From Halorubrum californiense DSM 19288 (lineage in GTDB: Archaea > Halobacteriota > Halobacteria > Halobacteriales > Haloferacaceae): a stretch of 64,000 bases of DNA. Position numbers and translations under genes: made by a program. Of this stretch, positions 45,658 to 54,665 are shown one piece after another (positions within the stretch are counted from its first letter, which is position 1; every line of letters starts with the position of its first letter). The notes under the pieces are model-generated. The model was not told where the DNA came from. It worked only from the letters and a program-made list of their open reading frames with translations, and made no database searches. The stretch covers positions 91,038 to 155,037 of the forward strand of contig NZ_AOJK01000073.1 of NCBI RefSeq assembly GCF_000336875.1, written 5' to 3'.

Positions 45658-45728
45658 TGCGCCGGCCGGGATTTGAACCCGGGCCATGAGCTTGGAAGGC
45701 TCAGGTCCTACCACTAGACCACCGGCGC
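45658..45728 (-). tRNA. tRNA-Gly (anticodon UCC)
   Basis: On the minus strand a full cloverleaf can be drawn: acceptor GCGCCGG pairs with CCGGCGC (discriminator A), D arm GTC-loop-GAC with GTGGTAG, anticodon arm TGAGC-CTTCCAA-GCTCA with anticodon TCC, 4-base variable loop, and T arm CCGGG-TTCAAAT-CCCGG. No intron and no encoded CCA. A TTATGAA-type A/T box near 45771-45778 lies ~25-28 bases before a plausible start. The 3' flank contains a 12-base copy of the tRNA end (see findings). Confidence 0.95.
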
Positions 45729-45954
45729 TCGCGTCGGTCGATGACGCACCTACACGTAGGTACAACGACTTTCATAAGCGTTCCGTGTTGGTGTGGAAAG
45801 CGTCGACGAGCGGTCGACTGGACGGGAACCTATACTTAAAGAACCCCGATACTGCGGACCCCTCCCAGCGCGCGATAACGCTTTTCAGCCGCTTAGAACC
45901 CTGTTCGGGACATATGTGTGTAGCCACCCAACGTACACCCGTGAGGTGACACCG

Positions 45955-46479
45955 ATGTCATACCAATCGAGCAATCCACTGGTCGGCGAGGTCGAGTTCG
46001 CCCTGGAGGGGCCGTGGGCGACGTACTGGATCGCGTTCCTGCGCGTCGTGACCGGGTGGTGGTTCTTCCACGCCGGCGTGACGAAGATCATCACGGACGG
46101 GTTCGCGTACAGCTACGGCCCGGCGTACATGCAACAGATGAGCGGGACCGCCCTCGGCGGAATTCCGGTCTGGATGGGGAACAACCTCGCGTGGCTCATC
46201 GCGCCCGGGGTCCCCCTCTTCGAGACCCTCATCGGGCTCGCGCTCATCGCCGGCGCGCTGACTCGGTTCGCCGCGTTCGGCGGGGTCATCTTCATGAGCC
46301 TGTTCTGGATCGGCAACGCCGGGTTCGGCCACGGCGTCGTCAACAGCGACCTGATGGGACTCATGCTGTTCATGACTGTGATCGTGCTCGCGGCGGGGCG
46401 CTACTACGGCCTCGACGCGCTCATCGAGGAGACGGCGTTCGTCAAGCAACACCCCAAGCTGCGGTACCTGCTCGGCTAA
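45955..46479 (+). CDS. DoxX family membrane protein
   Basis: A 174-residue protein with four membrane helices and the DoxX layout: FLRVVTGWWFFHAGVTKIITDG (helix 1 with the conserved Gly/Lys), IAPGVPLFETLIGLALIAGALTRFAAFGGVIFMSLFWIG (helices 2-3) and MLFMTVIVLAAGRYYGLDALIEE (helix 4 plus motif). Relatives include the thiosulfate:quinone oxidoreductase subunit DoxD, but most DoxX proteins have no known substrate. ATG at 45955 begins the short polar N-terminus. A TATACTTAAA box lies at 45831-45840. Forms a pair with the next gene. Confidence 0.88.
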   Translation: MSYQSSNPLVGEVEFALEGPWATYWIAFLRVVTGWWFFHAGVTKIITDGFAYSYGPAYMQQMSGTALGGIPVWMGNNLAWLIAPGVPLFETLIGLALIAGALTRFAAFGGVIFMSLFWIGNAGFGHGVVNSDLMGLMLFMTVIVLAAGRYYGLDALIEETAFVKQHPKLRYLLG

Positions 46480-46493
46480 CGAGGTGACCGAAA

Positions 46494-46778
46494 ATGACAG
46501 ATATCATCGACACGGCGGCACGGGCGCTGAGCGCGGGACTGATGCTGTTCGGCATCGTGGTCCTCGGACTGGTCGAGACGCTGGCCGGACAGCCGTTCGC
46601 TCCGGCCCCGATGACGAACGAGGCGGGCGACGTGATCGCGACGCCGTTGATCTCGCCGGAGATCCGCACCGGGTTCGTGCTGGCGGGGATCGCCGTGATG
46701 GGCCTGTACGCGGCGTACCGCCTCGTGGCGCCGCTCCCGGACGACCGGGACGTCAGCCACGAGACGATGGCCGACTGA
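46494..46778 (+). CDS. Small membrane protein paired with DoxX
   Basis: A 94-residue protein with two hydrophobic helices (LSAGLMLFGIVVLGLVETLAG at ~12-32, and GFVLAGIAVMGLYAAYRLVAPL at ~60-82) separated by a polar loop. GAGGTGA at 46481-46487 sits 6-7 bases before the ATG, directly after the doxX stop, so the two are translated from one message. No named family is recognised; likely a partner subunit of the DoxX protein. Confidence 0.75.
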   Translation: MTDIIDTAARALSAGLMLFGIVVLGLVETLAGQPFAPAPMTNEAGDVIATPLISPEIRTGFVLAGIAVMGLYAAYRLVAPLPDDRDVSHETMAD

Positions 46779-46856
46779 ACCGGGACGGAACCGCCGACCG
46801 CGACGTAACCGGCGGAGCGTCGTCGCGGACGACCGCTGTCTCCTTTCGCTCGACGC

Positions 46857-49388
46857 CTACTCGTCGAGCGGCCGCTCCGGCGTCTTCGAGCCGTCGACGT
46901 CCGGTTGGTTCGACTCGACCGAACCGTCGGCGTCCGACTCACCCGATTCGACCGAACCGTGGGCGTCCGGCCCGCCCGATTCGATCGCCTCGTCGGCGGT
47001 CCCGCCGTCCGTGCTCGCGGGGGCGGCGTCCGACGGCTCCCCGTCAGTTCCGAACGAGAACGCCGACTCGGCCGCGTCGCTCCGGTCCGCCTCGACGTCG
47101 TCGCCGATTTCGGCGCGCGCGACCTCGCCGTCGGTCGCCGACTCGGCGTCGACCTCGAACTCCTCCGTCATCTCCCGCAGGTCGCGGGCGCGCTCGTGGA
47201 GGTCGTGCGCCTGCTCCGAGACCTCGCCGAGCGTGGCGGCCTGCTCCTCGGCGGCGGAGGCGACGGTGGTCGCCTCGGCGGTCGTCTGCTGGCTCACGCC
47301 GGCGAGGTCGTCGACCGCGCCGGTCACCTCGTTGACCGACTGCGCCTGCGCGTCCATCGCACCGGAGATCTCCTGCACGCCGTCGTCGGCCTCGCTCACG
47401 CGGTCGGCGACGTCGGCCAGCGCGTCCTCCGCGTCCTCGACGACCTCGACGCCGTCGTCGACGCCGTCGCGGATCGCCGCCATCTCGTCGACGCTCTCGT
47501 CGGTGCGCTCGCGGAGCCCCTCGATGAGCGTCTCCACCTCGGCGGCGGACTCCTGCGTCTCCTCGGCGAGCGACTTCACCTCCTCGGCGACGACCGCGAA
47601 GCCGGAGCCGGCCTCGCCCGCGCGGGCCGCCTCGATCGAGGCGTTGAGCGCGAGCAGGTTCGTCTGGTCGGCGATCTCCGAGATCGTCTCGACGATCGCG
47701 TCGACCTCCGCCATCTCGGCTTCGAGCCGCTCGATCGTCTCCGCGGCGGACTCGGAGCGCGACTCGATCCCGTGGAGCTCGCCGACCGCGTCGGCGGCCG
47801 CCTCGCGGCCCTCCTCGGTGAGCGCGTCGGCCTGCCGAGAGGTGGTCGCGACCTCGTCCGCGGAGGCGGCGACCTCCTCGACGGTCGCCGACATGTCCTC
47901 CATCTCGCCGGCCACCTCGGCCAGCTGCCGGCTCTGTCGCTCCGCGCCGGCGGATATCTCGTCGACCGCGTCGCTCGTCTCCCGGCCGGCGGCCGCCGCC
48001 TCGTCCGTGCCGTCGGTGACCGCGTTGCTCCGGTCGGACACCTCGACCGCGAACGCGTCGACCGCCGCGATGGCGGCCTCCAGTTCGTCCATCGCGTCGT
48101 TGAACTCCGCGGCGATCGAGCGAAGCGCCTCGGGGTCGGCGGGGTCGGCGCGGAGCCGCGCGGTGAGGTCGCCGTCGGCGCAGGCGGCCATCGTCTCGCC
48201 GAAATCGTTCGCGCGCGACTCCAGCCGCTCCGCGAACGCCTCGCTCTCCGCCTTCGCCGCCTCGGCGCGCTCGCGCTGGTCCTCCGCCGACTCGATCTGC
48301 TCGCGCAGCGAGTCGCGCATGGTCGCGAACGCGTCGGAGAGGTCGCCGAACTCGTCGCGCCGCTCCGTGTCGAAGTCGACGTCGAGGTCGCCGTCGGCCA
48401 GCGCCGCCGCCCGTCCCTTGAGCCGGTTCAGCTCGACGACGGTGCCGCGGCCGAGCGTCGCGCCGAGGAGACCGAGCCCGACGATCGCCACCCCGACGAT
48501 GAGGAGCAGGTTCCGCCCGATCATCCCCGAGAGGGCGTACGCCTCGGAGAGGGGGACGTTGACCGCGAGGGACCAGCTCTCGGTGGGGACCGGCGCGTAC
48601 GCGACGAAGTACTCCTCCCCGTCCGCGAACCCGAGCGTCGTCGACGAGACGTACCCGACCGGGCGCTGTTGGTCGAAGAGCTGCGAACTGACCGCTTCGT
48701 CGTACCGCTCGCCGGCGACACCGTCCCGGTCGCTCGCGCTGATTTCGCCGTCAGTCTCGACGATCGCGGTGAACGCGCCGTCCGTCGGCTGCCGGAAGCT
48801 GTCGACGAGGGGGGCGACCGAGACCTCCATGACCGCGTACTCCCGTTGCGGCGTTCCGGTCACGTAGGCGACCCGTTGCTCCCCGTCGACCTCGTACGTC
48901 GGCGTCGTGGTGACCGTGTCGCCGAGCAGGAGCCCGTCGTCGAACCACGGCTGGCTCGTCAGGCCCTCTGCCCGGTCGGCGTCGTCCCCCGCGTCGTCGG
49001 TCGACGCGAGCACCGTTCCGTCGTCGGGGTCGATGTAGTGGAACGCCAGCACGCCGTCGCTCGCACGCGACAGGTGCGAGGAGAGGTACGCCGAGACGGC
49101 GGCCGAGTCCTCGCTGTACACGTCGTTGTCGGCGACCGTCGTCACGGTCGCGCGACGGTCGGTCGTCCAGCCGCCGGCCTCGGTGGCGCTCAGCTCCGCG
49201 ACGGCCGTGTAGTCCTCCTGCGCGTTCGATTCGAGCTGATCGGTCGTCTCGGCGTACGTGACCGCCCCGACGGCGCCGATCGCGAGGACGACGACGACGA
49301 GGGCGACGAGGAACTTCGTGAGGTAGCTCCGGGCCAGCGCGCCGGGCGTGACCCGACGCAGGACCCGTTCGAGGAAGGTGTCAGCCAT
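46857..49388 (-). CDS. Methyl-accepting chemotaxis (transducer) protein with Cache sensor
   Basis: An 843-residue membrane receptor. Order: N-terminal membrane helix (~20-42), an extracellular Cache-like sensor (~45-290, with [42 protein letters not shown]), second membrane helix (~293-315), HAMP domain ([40 protein letters not shown]), a second HAMP-like stretch near 395-440, then the long signalling coiled coil. Its hairpin tip [41 protein letters not shown] lies at ~566-605. A Glu/Asp/Ser-rich tail follows. Signals to CheA/CheW. A CTTTAAT box at 49414-49420 (minus strand ATTAAAG) suggests a leaderless start. Confidence 0.94.
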   Translation of the reverse strand: MADTFLERVLRRVTPGALARSYLTKFLVALVVVVLAIGAVGAVTYAETTDQLESNAQEDYTAVAELSATEAGGWTTDRRATVTTVADNDVYSEDSAAVSAYLSSHLSRASDGVLAFHYIDPDDGTVLASTDDAGDDADRAEGLTSQPWFDDGLLLGDTVTTTPTYEVDGEQRVAYVTGTPQREYAVMEVSVAPLVDSFRQPTDGAFTAIVETDGEISASDRDGVAGERYDEAVSSQLFDQQRPVGYVSSTTLGFADGEEYFVAYAPVPTESWSLAVNVPLSEAYALSGMIGRNLLLIVGVAIVGLGLLGATLGRGTVVELNRLKGRAAALADGDLDVDFDTERRDEFGDLSDAFATMRDSLREQIESAEDQRERAEAAKAESEAFAERLESRANDFGETMAACADGDLTARLRADPADPEALRSIAAEFNDAMDELEAAIAAVDAFAVEVSDRSNAVTDGTDEAAAAGRETSDAVDEISAGAERQSRQLAEVAGEMEDMSATVEEVAASADEVATTSRQADALTEEGREAAADAVGELHGIESRSESAAETIERLEAEMAEVDAIVETISEIADQTNLLALNASIEAARAGEAGSGFAVVAEEVKSLAEETQESAAEVETLIEGLRERTDESVDEMAAIRDGVDDGVEVVEDAEDALADVADRVSEADDGVQEISGAMDAQAQSVNEVTGAVDDLAGVSQQTTAEATTVASAAEEQAATLGEVSEQAHDLHERARDLREMTEEFEVDAESATDGEVARAEIGDDVEADRSDAAESAFSFGTDGEPSDAAPASTDGGTADEAIESGGPDAHGSVESGESDADGSVESNQPDVDGSKTPERPLDE

Positions 49389-49448
49389 TACGATCACGCG
49401 CTCGACTGGGGCTCTTTAATTCACGCCCGCCGATATCCCTCGTGATAA

Positions 49449-50081
49449 TTACAGGTTCAGCGGCGAGACTTCCGCGTAGCAGTTCCCGCTCGAAACCGAC
49501 GTGTTCCGGGTTTCGAGGTCGCTCGCCGCGAGGTCCGCCTCGAACTCCGAGGGCGAGTAGATGTGATAGTAGCGGGGGACCGTCTCGCCGCCCGGCAGCG
49601 TCCAGTCGACGGTCGTGTCGAACCCCTCGTCGCGGTCGAACCGGTCGTGGGCCGTGCTCCACGCGCTGACGAGCGCGACCCCGTCGGGCGCGAGGACCCG
49701 CGCCAGTTCGTTCAGGCTCTCGACGCGGGCCGCCCGGGGCGAGAGGTGGTGGAGCGTGGCGACGTAGACAGCGAGGTCGACCGCGCCGTCGCGGACCGGG
49801 AGCGCGCCCGCGTCACCGTGGACGAACGCGGTCCGGTCCTCGAACCCTCGCTCGCGGGCGCGTTCGACCGCCTCGTCGAGCAGGCCGCGACTGAGGTCGA
49901 CCCCGACCGCTGTCTCGGCGCCCGCCGCGAGCGACTCCGTGTGCCGACCGTTCCCGCAGCCGACGTCGAGGGCGAGGGTTCCGGACCGACCCTCCAGGAA
50001 CGACTCGACCTCGGGCCACGCGTACTCCCGCGTCTTCGAGAAGTGCGCCGCGATGCGGTCGTACGTCGACTGCGGGTCCAT
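49449..50081 (-). CDS. Class I SAM-dependent methyltransferase (Trm9-like)
   Basis: A 210-residue Rossmann methyltransferase. Motif I is LALDVGCGNGRHTESLA, followed by AVGVDLSRGLLDEAVERARERG and the post-motif DAGALPVRDGAVDLAVYVATLHHL, then LNELARVLAPDGVALVSAW. The N-terminal YDRIAAHFSKTREYAWPEVESFLE and this sequence match the Trm9/ALKBH8-type subfamily that acts on wobble uridine of tRNA in eukaryotes; the archaeal substrate is not known. Single gene. Confidence 0.88.
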   Translation of the reverse strand: MDPQSTYDRIAAHFSKTREYAWPEVESFLEGRSGTLALDVGCGNGRHTESLAAGAETAVGVDLSRGLLDEAVERARERGFEDRTAFVHGDAGALPVRDGAVDLAVYVATLHHLSPRAARVESLNELARVLAPDGVALVSAWSTAHDRFDRDEGFDTTVDWTLPGGETVPRYYHIYSPSEFEADLAASDLETRNTSVSSGNCYAEVSPLNL

Positions 50082-50122
50082 ACCGGCGTCTCGGTCGCGA
50101 CGGATAAATGCCGACCGGACCG

Positions 50123-52309
50123 TCACACCGCGCCGATCGCGACGAACGCGACGAGCGTGAGCGCGAGCAGCACCACGACGTGTTTCACGCCGTCGCGAAC
50201 CGACCCCTCTCCGAGCTGTCCGGCGACGAGGCCGGAGCAGACCGCCTGAATCGACGCCGCGTGGAAGAACAGCTGCTCGTACTCCGCGACGTCGATGTCG
50301 CCGATCCCCTCTCCGATCCCTCCGGGGCCGCCGGGAACGGCTCCCCCGGCGCTCCCGCCGCTTGAGAGCCCGCCCCCCGTTCCCGGGACGCCGGCCGCCT
50401 CGATGGCCGGGATGAACGACACCGACAGCGCCGCGATGATCCCGAGGAACACGAGGAAGGAGATGTAGATGACGATGAGGTACGTCAACATCACCTGTCG
50501 GCGCTCGCGCCGGAGCGACCAGGTTGCGCGCGACTCGTCGGCCGCGATCCGGAGGACGGGCCCGACGTCGCCGCTCGCCCGGATCGCGTTGGTGACGAGC
50601 GCGACCGCCCGGGAGGTCATCGGCGACCGGACCCGGCGCTCCAGCCGGCGCAGCGCAGTCGTGACGTCGGCGCCCCAGTCGATGTCGCGCCGGGTCCGGC
50701 GGAGGTCCTCCGTCAGCGCCTCCAGGTTCGAGTCGGCGACGCGGCGGACGCTGCCGACCACCGCGGTCCCCGCCTCGTTGATGCTGGCGAGGCGGTCGAG
50801 GAAGTCGGGTACCGCGGACTCGATGCGTCGGACCCGACGCTTGCCGAACTCGTAGGCGACCGCGTACGCCGCGAGGACGAACGCGGTCGCGACGACGAGC
50901 GGGCCGTCGATCTGACCGACCATCTCCACGGGCGTCCCGAGCATGATCGGGAACGCGAAGACGAGCAGCCCGGCGACCGCGACCGGGACCGCGACGAGCA
51001 GCACCGTTCGCGGGGAGGCGAGCACCGTCTCGGCCGGCGACGCGACCAGCCGCCGCACCCAGCGGAGCCGGTCGTAGACGCGGAGCCGCTCGCGGCTCTC
51101 CGCCCAGCGGTCCGCGCCGGCGGCGTCCGCGCCGCGTCCGGACGCCGTCCCGCCATCGAACCGCGGGGAGTCCCCCCGGTCCCCGGGCTCGTCCGTGGCA
51201 TGGCGCACGCCGGTGACCGAGGGGGTGTCCTGGTCGGCGAGCGACGACGCCGCGACGGTCTGGGTGCCGCCGACGGCCTGCGTCACGCTGTCGACGTAGA
51301 CGACGAAGCCGAAGGTGGCGAGCGGCACGCCGAGGTAGACGATGACGCGGAGGAGCGGGAGCGTGTCCTGTAAGACGAGCCCGATGACGACGAGGATGGT
51401 GATGAAGAACAGCGGGCCGGCGACCAGCGCCGTCACGTACGCCTCGGCGAACGTCGAGAGCAGCTCCAAGTACTGCTCCTGTTTCGCCTCCGCCTCCGCC
51501 TGATAGCGCTCGTACTGGTCGTTGAGGAACGTCGACACCGACTGCCCGGTGCCGAGGACGGAGGCGAGGTTCTCCGAGAAGTCCGCGAGGTCGTCGCTGG
51601 GCGTCCGGCGCGAGATGCGTTGGAGCGCGGTGAGCGCGTCCGTCCCGAAGGCGTTCATGTCGCGGACCGCGACCGACAGCTCCGAGGCGGCCTCGCCGTA
51701 CACCGCCTCGTTCTCGGCGAGCGTGTCCATCACGCGGGGGAACGCCATCCCCGAGCGCGAGAGCGCGTACATGAACGCGACCGTCCGGGGGAGGGTGGCG
51801 TCTATCTCCGCCGCGCGGGCGTGGGCGCGCTGGTCGAGCAGCTGCCACCGGGCCACGTACGCGCCGAGCGCGATCCCCGCCCCGACGGTCGCGGAGACGA
51901 CCGTGAGCAGGACGAACAGCCGAAAGAGCCCGAGGTCGGCGAGCCGCGCGACGACGGCGACGAACTCGAACGCGCTCGGGAGCGCCTCGCGGATCGCCGC
52001 CCCGCCGACGTCGAGCGCGGCGAGCAGGCCCGCGGCCGCGTACACGCCGATGACGCTGCCGGCGACGCCGAGGACCGCGGCGTACAGCAGGGTCCGCGAG
52101 GCGTACACGCGGTGCGTGGTGCCGGCGACGTGGGCCGCGCGCATCCGGTCGCGCTGGGCCTGCCGCCGCGCCTCGTTCTCCCCCACGTAGTCGCCGAACG
52201 CAGACAGCGCGACGCGGGTGACGAACAGGTCGGCGCGGTCGTCGACGAGCGGGAGCGCGAGCGCGAGGCAGACCGCGACCGCACCGGCGAGGGGGAGGTA
52301 CTCGATCAT
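50123..52309 (-). CDS. pilC: Archaeal type IV pilus/secretion membrane protein PilC (T2SSF repeats)
   Basis: A 728-residue membrane platform protein with two T2SSF domains, each flanked by membrane helices: the first at ~190-300 (RTVAFMYALSRSGMAFPRVMDTLAENEAVYGEAASELSVAVRDMNAFGTDALTALQRISRRTPSDDLADFSENLASVLGTG), the second at ~525-630 (DFLDRLASINEAGTAVVGSVRRVADSNLEALTEDLRRTRRDIDWGADVTTALRRLERRVRSPMTSRAVALVTNAIRASGDVG). Between them is a polar linker. It overlaps pilB by ATGA and forms the export platform for pilin-like subunits. No pilin gene is next to it. Confidence 0.9.
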   Translation of the reverse strand: MIEYLPLAGAVAVCLALALPLVDDRADLFVTRVALSAFGDYVGENEARRQAQRDRMRAAHVAGTTHRVYASRTLLYAAVLGVAGSVIGVYAAAGLLAALDVGGAAIREALPSAFEFVAVVARLADLGLFRLFVLLTVVSATVGAGIALGAYVARWQLLDQRAHARAAEIDATLPRTVAFMYALSRSGMAFPRVMDTLAENEAVYGEAASELSVAVRDMNAFGTDALTALQRISRRTPSDDLADFSENLASVLGTGQSVSTFLNDQYERYQAEAEAKQEQYLELLSTFAEAYVTALVAGPLFFITILVVIGLVLQDTLPLLRVIVYLGVPLATFGFVVYVDSVTQAVGGTQTVAASSLADQDTPSVTGVRHATDEPGDRGDSPRFDGGTASGRGADAAGADRWAESRERLRVYDRLRWVRRLVASPAETVLASPRTVLLVAVPVAVAGLLVFAFPIMLGTPVEMVGQIDGPLVVATAFVLAAYAVAYEFGKRRVRRIESAVPDFLDRLASINEAGTAVVGSVRRVADSNLEALTEDLRRTRRDIDWGADVTTALRRLERRVRSPMTSRAVALVTNAIRASGDVGPVLRIAADESRATWSLRRERRQVMLTYLIVIYISFLVFLGIIAALSVSFIPAIEAAGVPGTGGGLSSGGSAGGAVPGGPGGIGEGIGDIDVAEYEQLFFHAASIQAVCSGLVAGQLGEGSVRDGVKHVVVLLALTLVAFVAIGAV

Positions 52310-54015
52310 CGCTCCGCGGCGTCGGTCGTCGGGTCACCCGTGACGTTCCGGTCGTCGCCGAACTCCTCGTCAGTGAGGTCGTCGGGGTCGACGCCGTCGG
52401 CCGCGGCGGCGCGCTCGTCGAGCTTCTCCATCACGCGGTCGGGGTCGGCGTAGTACTCGTTGACGAGGGCGGTGAACGTGCGGTAGTCGTCGATGTCGAG
52501 CGCGGAGAGCAGTTCGAGGAACCGCTCGCGGCGGCGGACCTCGCGGAGCAGCTCCGACCGGGACCAGCCGCGCTCGTCGGCGATCTCCTCCAACAGCGAG
52601 GAGTCGTTCCGCCGGAACGTGTCGGAGTCGGGCACCCACTCGAACGCGGAGGCGTAGTCGAGCTCGCCGGTGCGCTGGTCGATGCCGCCGATCTCGCCGA
52701 TCGTCTTCGCGCGGCGCACCCGCTCGTCGTCGGCGCGCGTGAGCGTCTGTACCGAGAGCATGTCTAGCGACTGGACCATCGCGCGCGGCACGTTGATCGG
52801 CTCGTTCTCCAGCCGGTTGATCACCGTCTCGATCGAGTCGGCGTGCATCGTGGAGAACGTGGTGTGGCCGGTGTTCATCGCCTGGAACAGGGTGATCGCC
52901 TCCTCGCCGCGGACCTCCCCGACGACGATGTACTCGGGGCGGTGGCGCAGCGCCGAGCGCAGCAGGTCGTACATGTCGATGTCCGTCCCCTCGTACCGGC
53001 GCTCGCGGGTGACCGCCGAGAGCCAGTTGTCGTGGTACAGAGAGAGCTCCCGGGTGTCCTCGATAGTGAGGACCTTCGCCCGCGGCGGGACGAACATCGA
53101 CACCGCGTTCATCGAGGTGGTCTTCCCCGACGCGGTGCCGCCCGCGAAGATGAGGCTCTTGTTGTGCTCGATACAGAGCCAGAAGTACGCCATCTGCTCG
53201 ATCGAGAAGGTGCCGTACTCCACGAGGTCGACGGGAGTGAACGGGTCCTCCGCGTACTGGCGGATGGTGAACGCCGACCCGCGCGGGGTCACCTCCTCGC
53301 CGAGCGCCAACTCCGCGCGCGACCCGTCCGGGAGCGTCGTCTCGACGATTGGGTCGCCGACGGAGACGTGGCGCCCGGACTGCTGGGCGAGGCGGATCAC
53401 GTAGCTGTCGAGCGACTCCTGGGCGAACGAGACGTTCGTCTCGATGTCGGTGTACTGGTCGTGGTAGACGAAGATCGGGAGGTCGTACCCGTCACAGGAG
53501 ACGTCCTCGATGTGGCGGTCGTTCAGCAGGGCGTCGACCTTCCCGAAGCCGCGGAAGTCGCGGTAGAGGTAGTACGCGAGCGCGTGGAACGTGCTCATCC
53601 CGGCCTCGACGCCGTACCCCTCTAACAGCGTCTCAAGCTCCGATTTAAGCGTCTCCTCGTCGGTCTTTCCGGTCCCCTCGCGGTACAGCAGCGGGTCGCG
53701 GATGTCGTCGACGACGCGGTCGAGGAGGTCGCGCTCGAACGCGTCCAACTCCGGCTCGACCGCGTAGTAGCGGTGTTCGCTCTCGACGTCGTCGTAGGTT
53801 ATCACGACGTACGCGTACGGGGCGTTCACCCAGTACCGGTCGATCTCGCGCTCGTCCTCGGGAACGACGAACGACGCGAGCGGGCCGTCCTCGCCCGGGC
53901 GGAACGGGCGGACGTCGAGCGTCGATCCCTGGAGCAGCTCCCACGCACGCGAGAGGCGCCGCTGGAGGTCCTCGATCCGATCGCCGAGGTCGCTCCCGCC
54001 GGCGTCACTCGCCAT
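52306..54015 (-). CDS. pilB: Archaeal type IV pilus/secretion ATPase PilB (VirB11/FlaI family)
   Basis: A 569-residue secretion ATPase. After an N-terminal domain (~1-250) with the DVSCDGYDLPIFVYH segment, the ATPase core has Walker A SLIFAGGTASGKTTSMNAV (Lys298), the Asp box RAKVLTIEDTRELSLYHDNW, Walker B RHRPEYIVVGEVRGEEAITLFQAMNTGHTTFSTMHADSIETVINRLENEP with the His box, and arginine fingers in the RIGRHVSV-type region. The last ~150 residues form a haloarchaeal C-terminal domain. The ATP-hydrolysing partner of the following PilC, coupled by ATGA. An AGTTAAACT box lies ~30 bases upstream. Confidence 0.92.
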   Translation of the reverse strand: MASDAGGSDLGDRIEDLQRRLSRAWELLQGSTLDVRPFRPGEDGPLASFVVPEDEREIDRYWVNAPYAYVVITYDDVESEHRYYAVEPELDAFERDLLDRVVDDIRDPLLYREGTGKTDEETLKSELETLLEGYGVEAGMSTFHALAYYLYRDFRGFGKVDALLNDRHIEDVSCDGYDLPIFVYHDQYTDIETNVSFAQESLDSYVIRLAQQSGRHVSVGDPIVETTLPDGSRAELALGEEVTPRGSAFTIRQYAEDPFTPVDLVEYGTFSIEQMAYFWLCIEHNKSLIFAGGTASGKTTSMNAVSMFVPPRAKVLTIEDTRELSLYHDNWLSAVTRERRYEGTDIDMYDLLRSALRHRPEYIVVGEVRGEEAITLFQAMNTGHTTFSTMHADSIETVINRLENEPINVPRAMVQSLDMLSVQTLTRADDERVRRAKTIGEIGGIDQRTGELDYASAFEWVPDSDTFRRNDSSLLEEIADERGWSRSELLREVRRRERFLELLSALDIDDYRTFTALVNEYYADPDRVMEKLDERAAAADGVDPDDLTDEEFGDDRNVTGDPTTDAAER

Positions 54016-54176
54016 GGATACCGCGATATAATGGCGGGGGGAAGTTAAACTACCCCCGACGATTATCACGAGCGAGGCCGGGCGGGCGGAGCCCCGGCCG
54101 TCAGGCGTCCGGGGTTCGGAATCGCCGATCCGCCCGTTACGTTGATACGGCCGGACCGCAAACGATTCAATACGAA

Positions 54177-54644
54177 ATGCGGCGTGACTACTTCGATCTG
54201 ACCGTCGAGGGCGTCGACGGCGGCGCCGGCTCCAGGTCGCCCCCACTGGTGCGGATCGACTTCCACGGGCCGGAGGAACTGCTCCGCGAGCGGCTCTCCG
54301 GGGGCGAGAGCGACGGCGACCTGCTCACGGCCGACGAGATCGACGTCGCCTTCCGGCTCCGCGAGCCGCTGGGCGAGGCGGACGACCCGGAGGGCGTCGT
54401 CGGCGTCACAAACCGGTACACCGGCGACTTCGTTCTCGAACTCAACGAGACGGCGACGGACGTCCTCCCCTTCATCCACGCCGCGCGCGACGCGACCGAC
54501 GACGGCGACGCCCGGTACCGCGTCGAGATCGACGTCGACGGCGAGCGGCTCGTCGCCTACGACAAGGACACCTTCCTCGTGTACGACCACGAGGGGAACC
54601 TGCTCCGCAGCGAGAGCCTGATCCCCTCGGGCGTCGAGCTGTAG
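54177..54644 (+). CDS. Conserved haloarchaeal protein (DUF5793-like)
   Basis: A 155-residue acidic cytoplasmic protein with many predicted strands: MRRDYFDLTVEGVDGG...LVRIDFHGPEELLRERL...DIDVAFRLREPL...GVVGVTNRYTGDFVLELNETATDVLPFIHAARDAT...YRVEIDVDGERLVAYDKDTFLVYDHEGNLLRSESLIPSGVEL. The C-terminal strand-turn-strand block is a mark of this haloarchaeal family. No function known. Divergent from pilB across a 161-base gap, convergent to the SAM hydrolase gene with a 21-base gap. Confidence 0.75.
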   Translation: MRRDYFDLTVEGVDGGAGSRSPPLVRIDFHGPEELLRERLSGGESDGDLLTADEIDVAFRLREPLGEADDPEGVVGVTNRYTGDFVLELNETATDVLPFIHAARDATDDGDARYRVEIDVDGERLVAYDKDTFLVYDHEGNLLRSESLIPSGVEL

Positions 54645-54665
54645 GGACGACGCTCTTCTCGCTGC

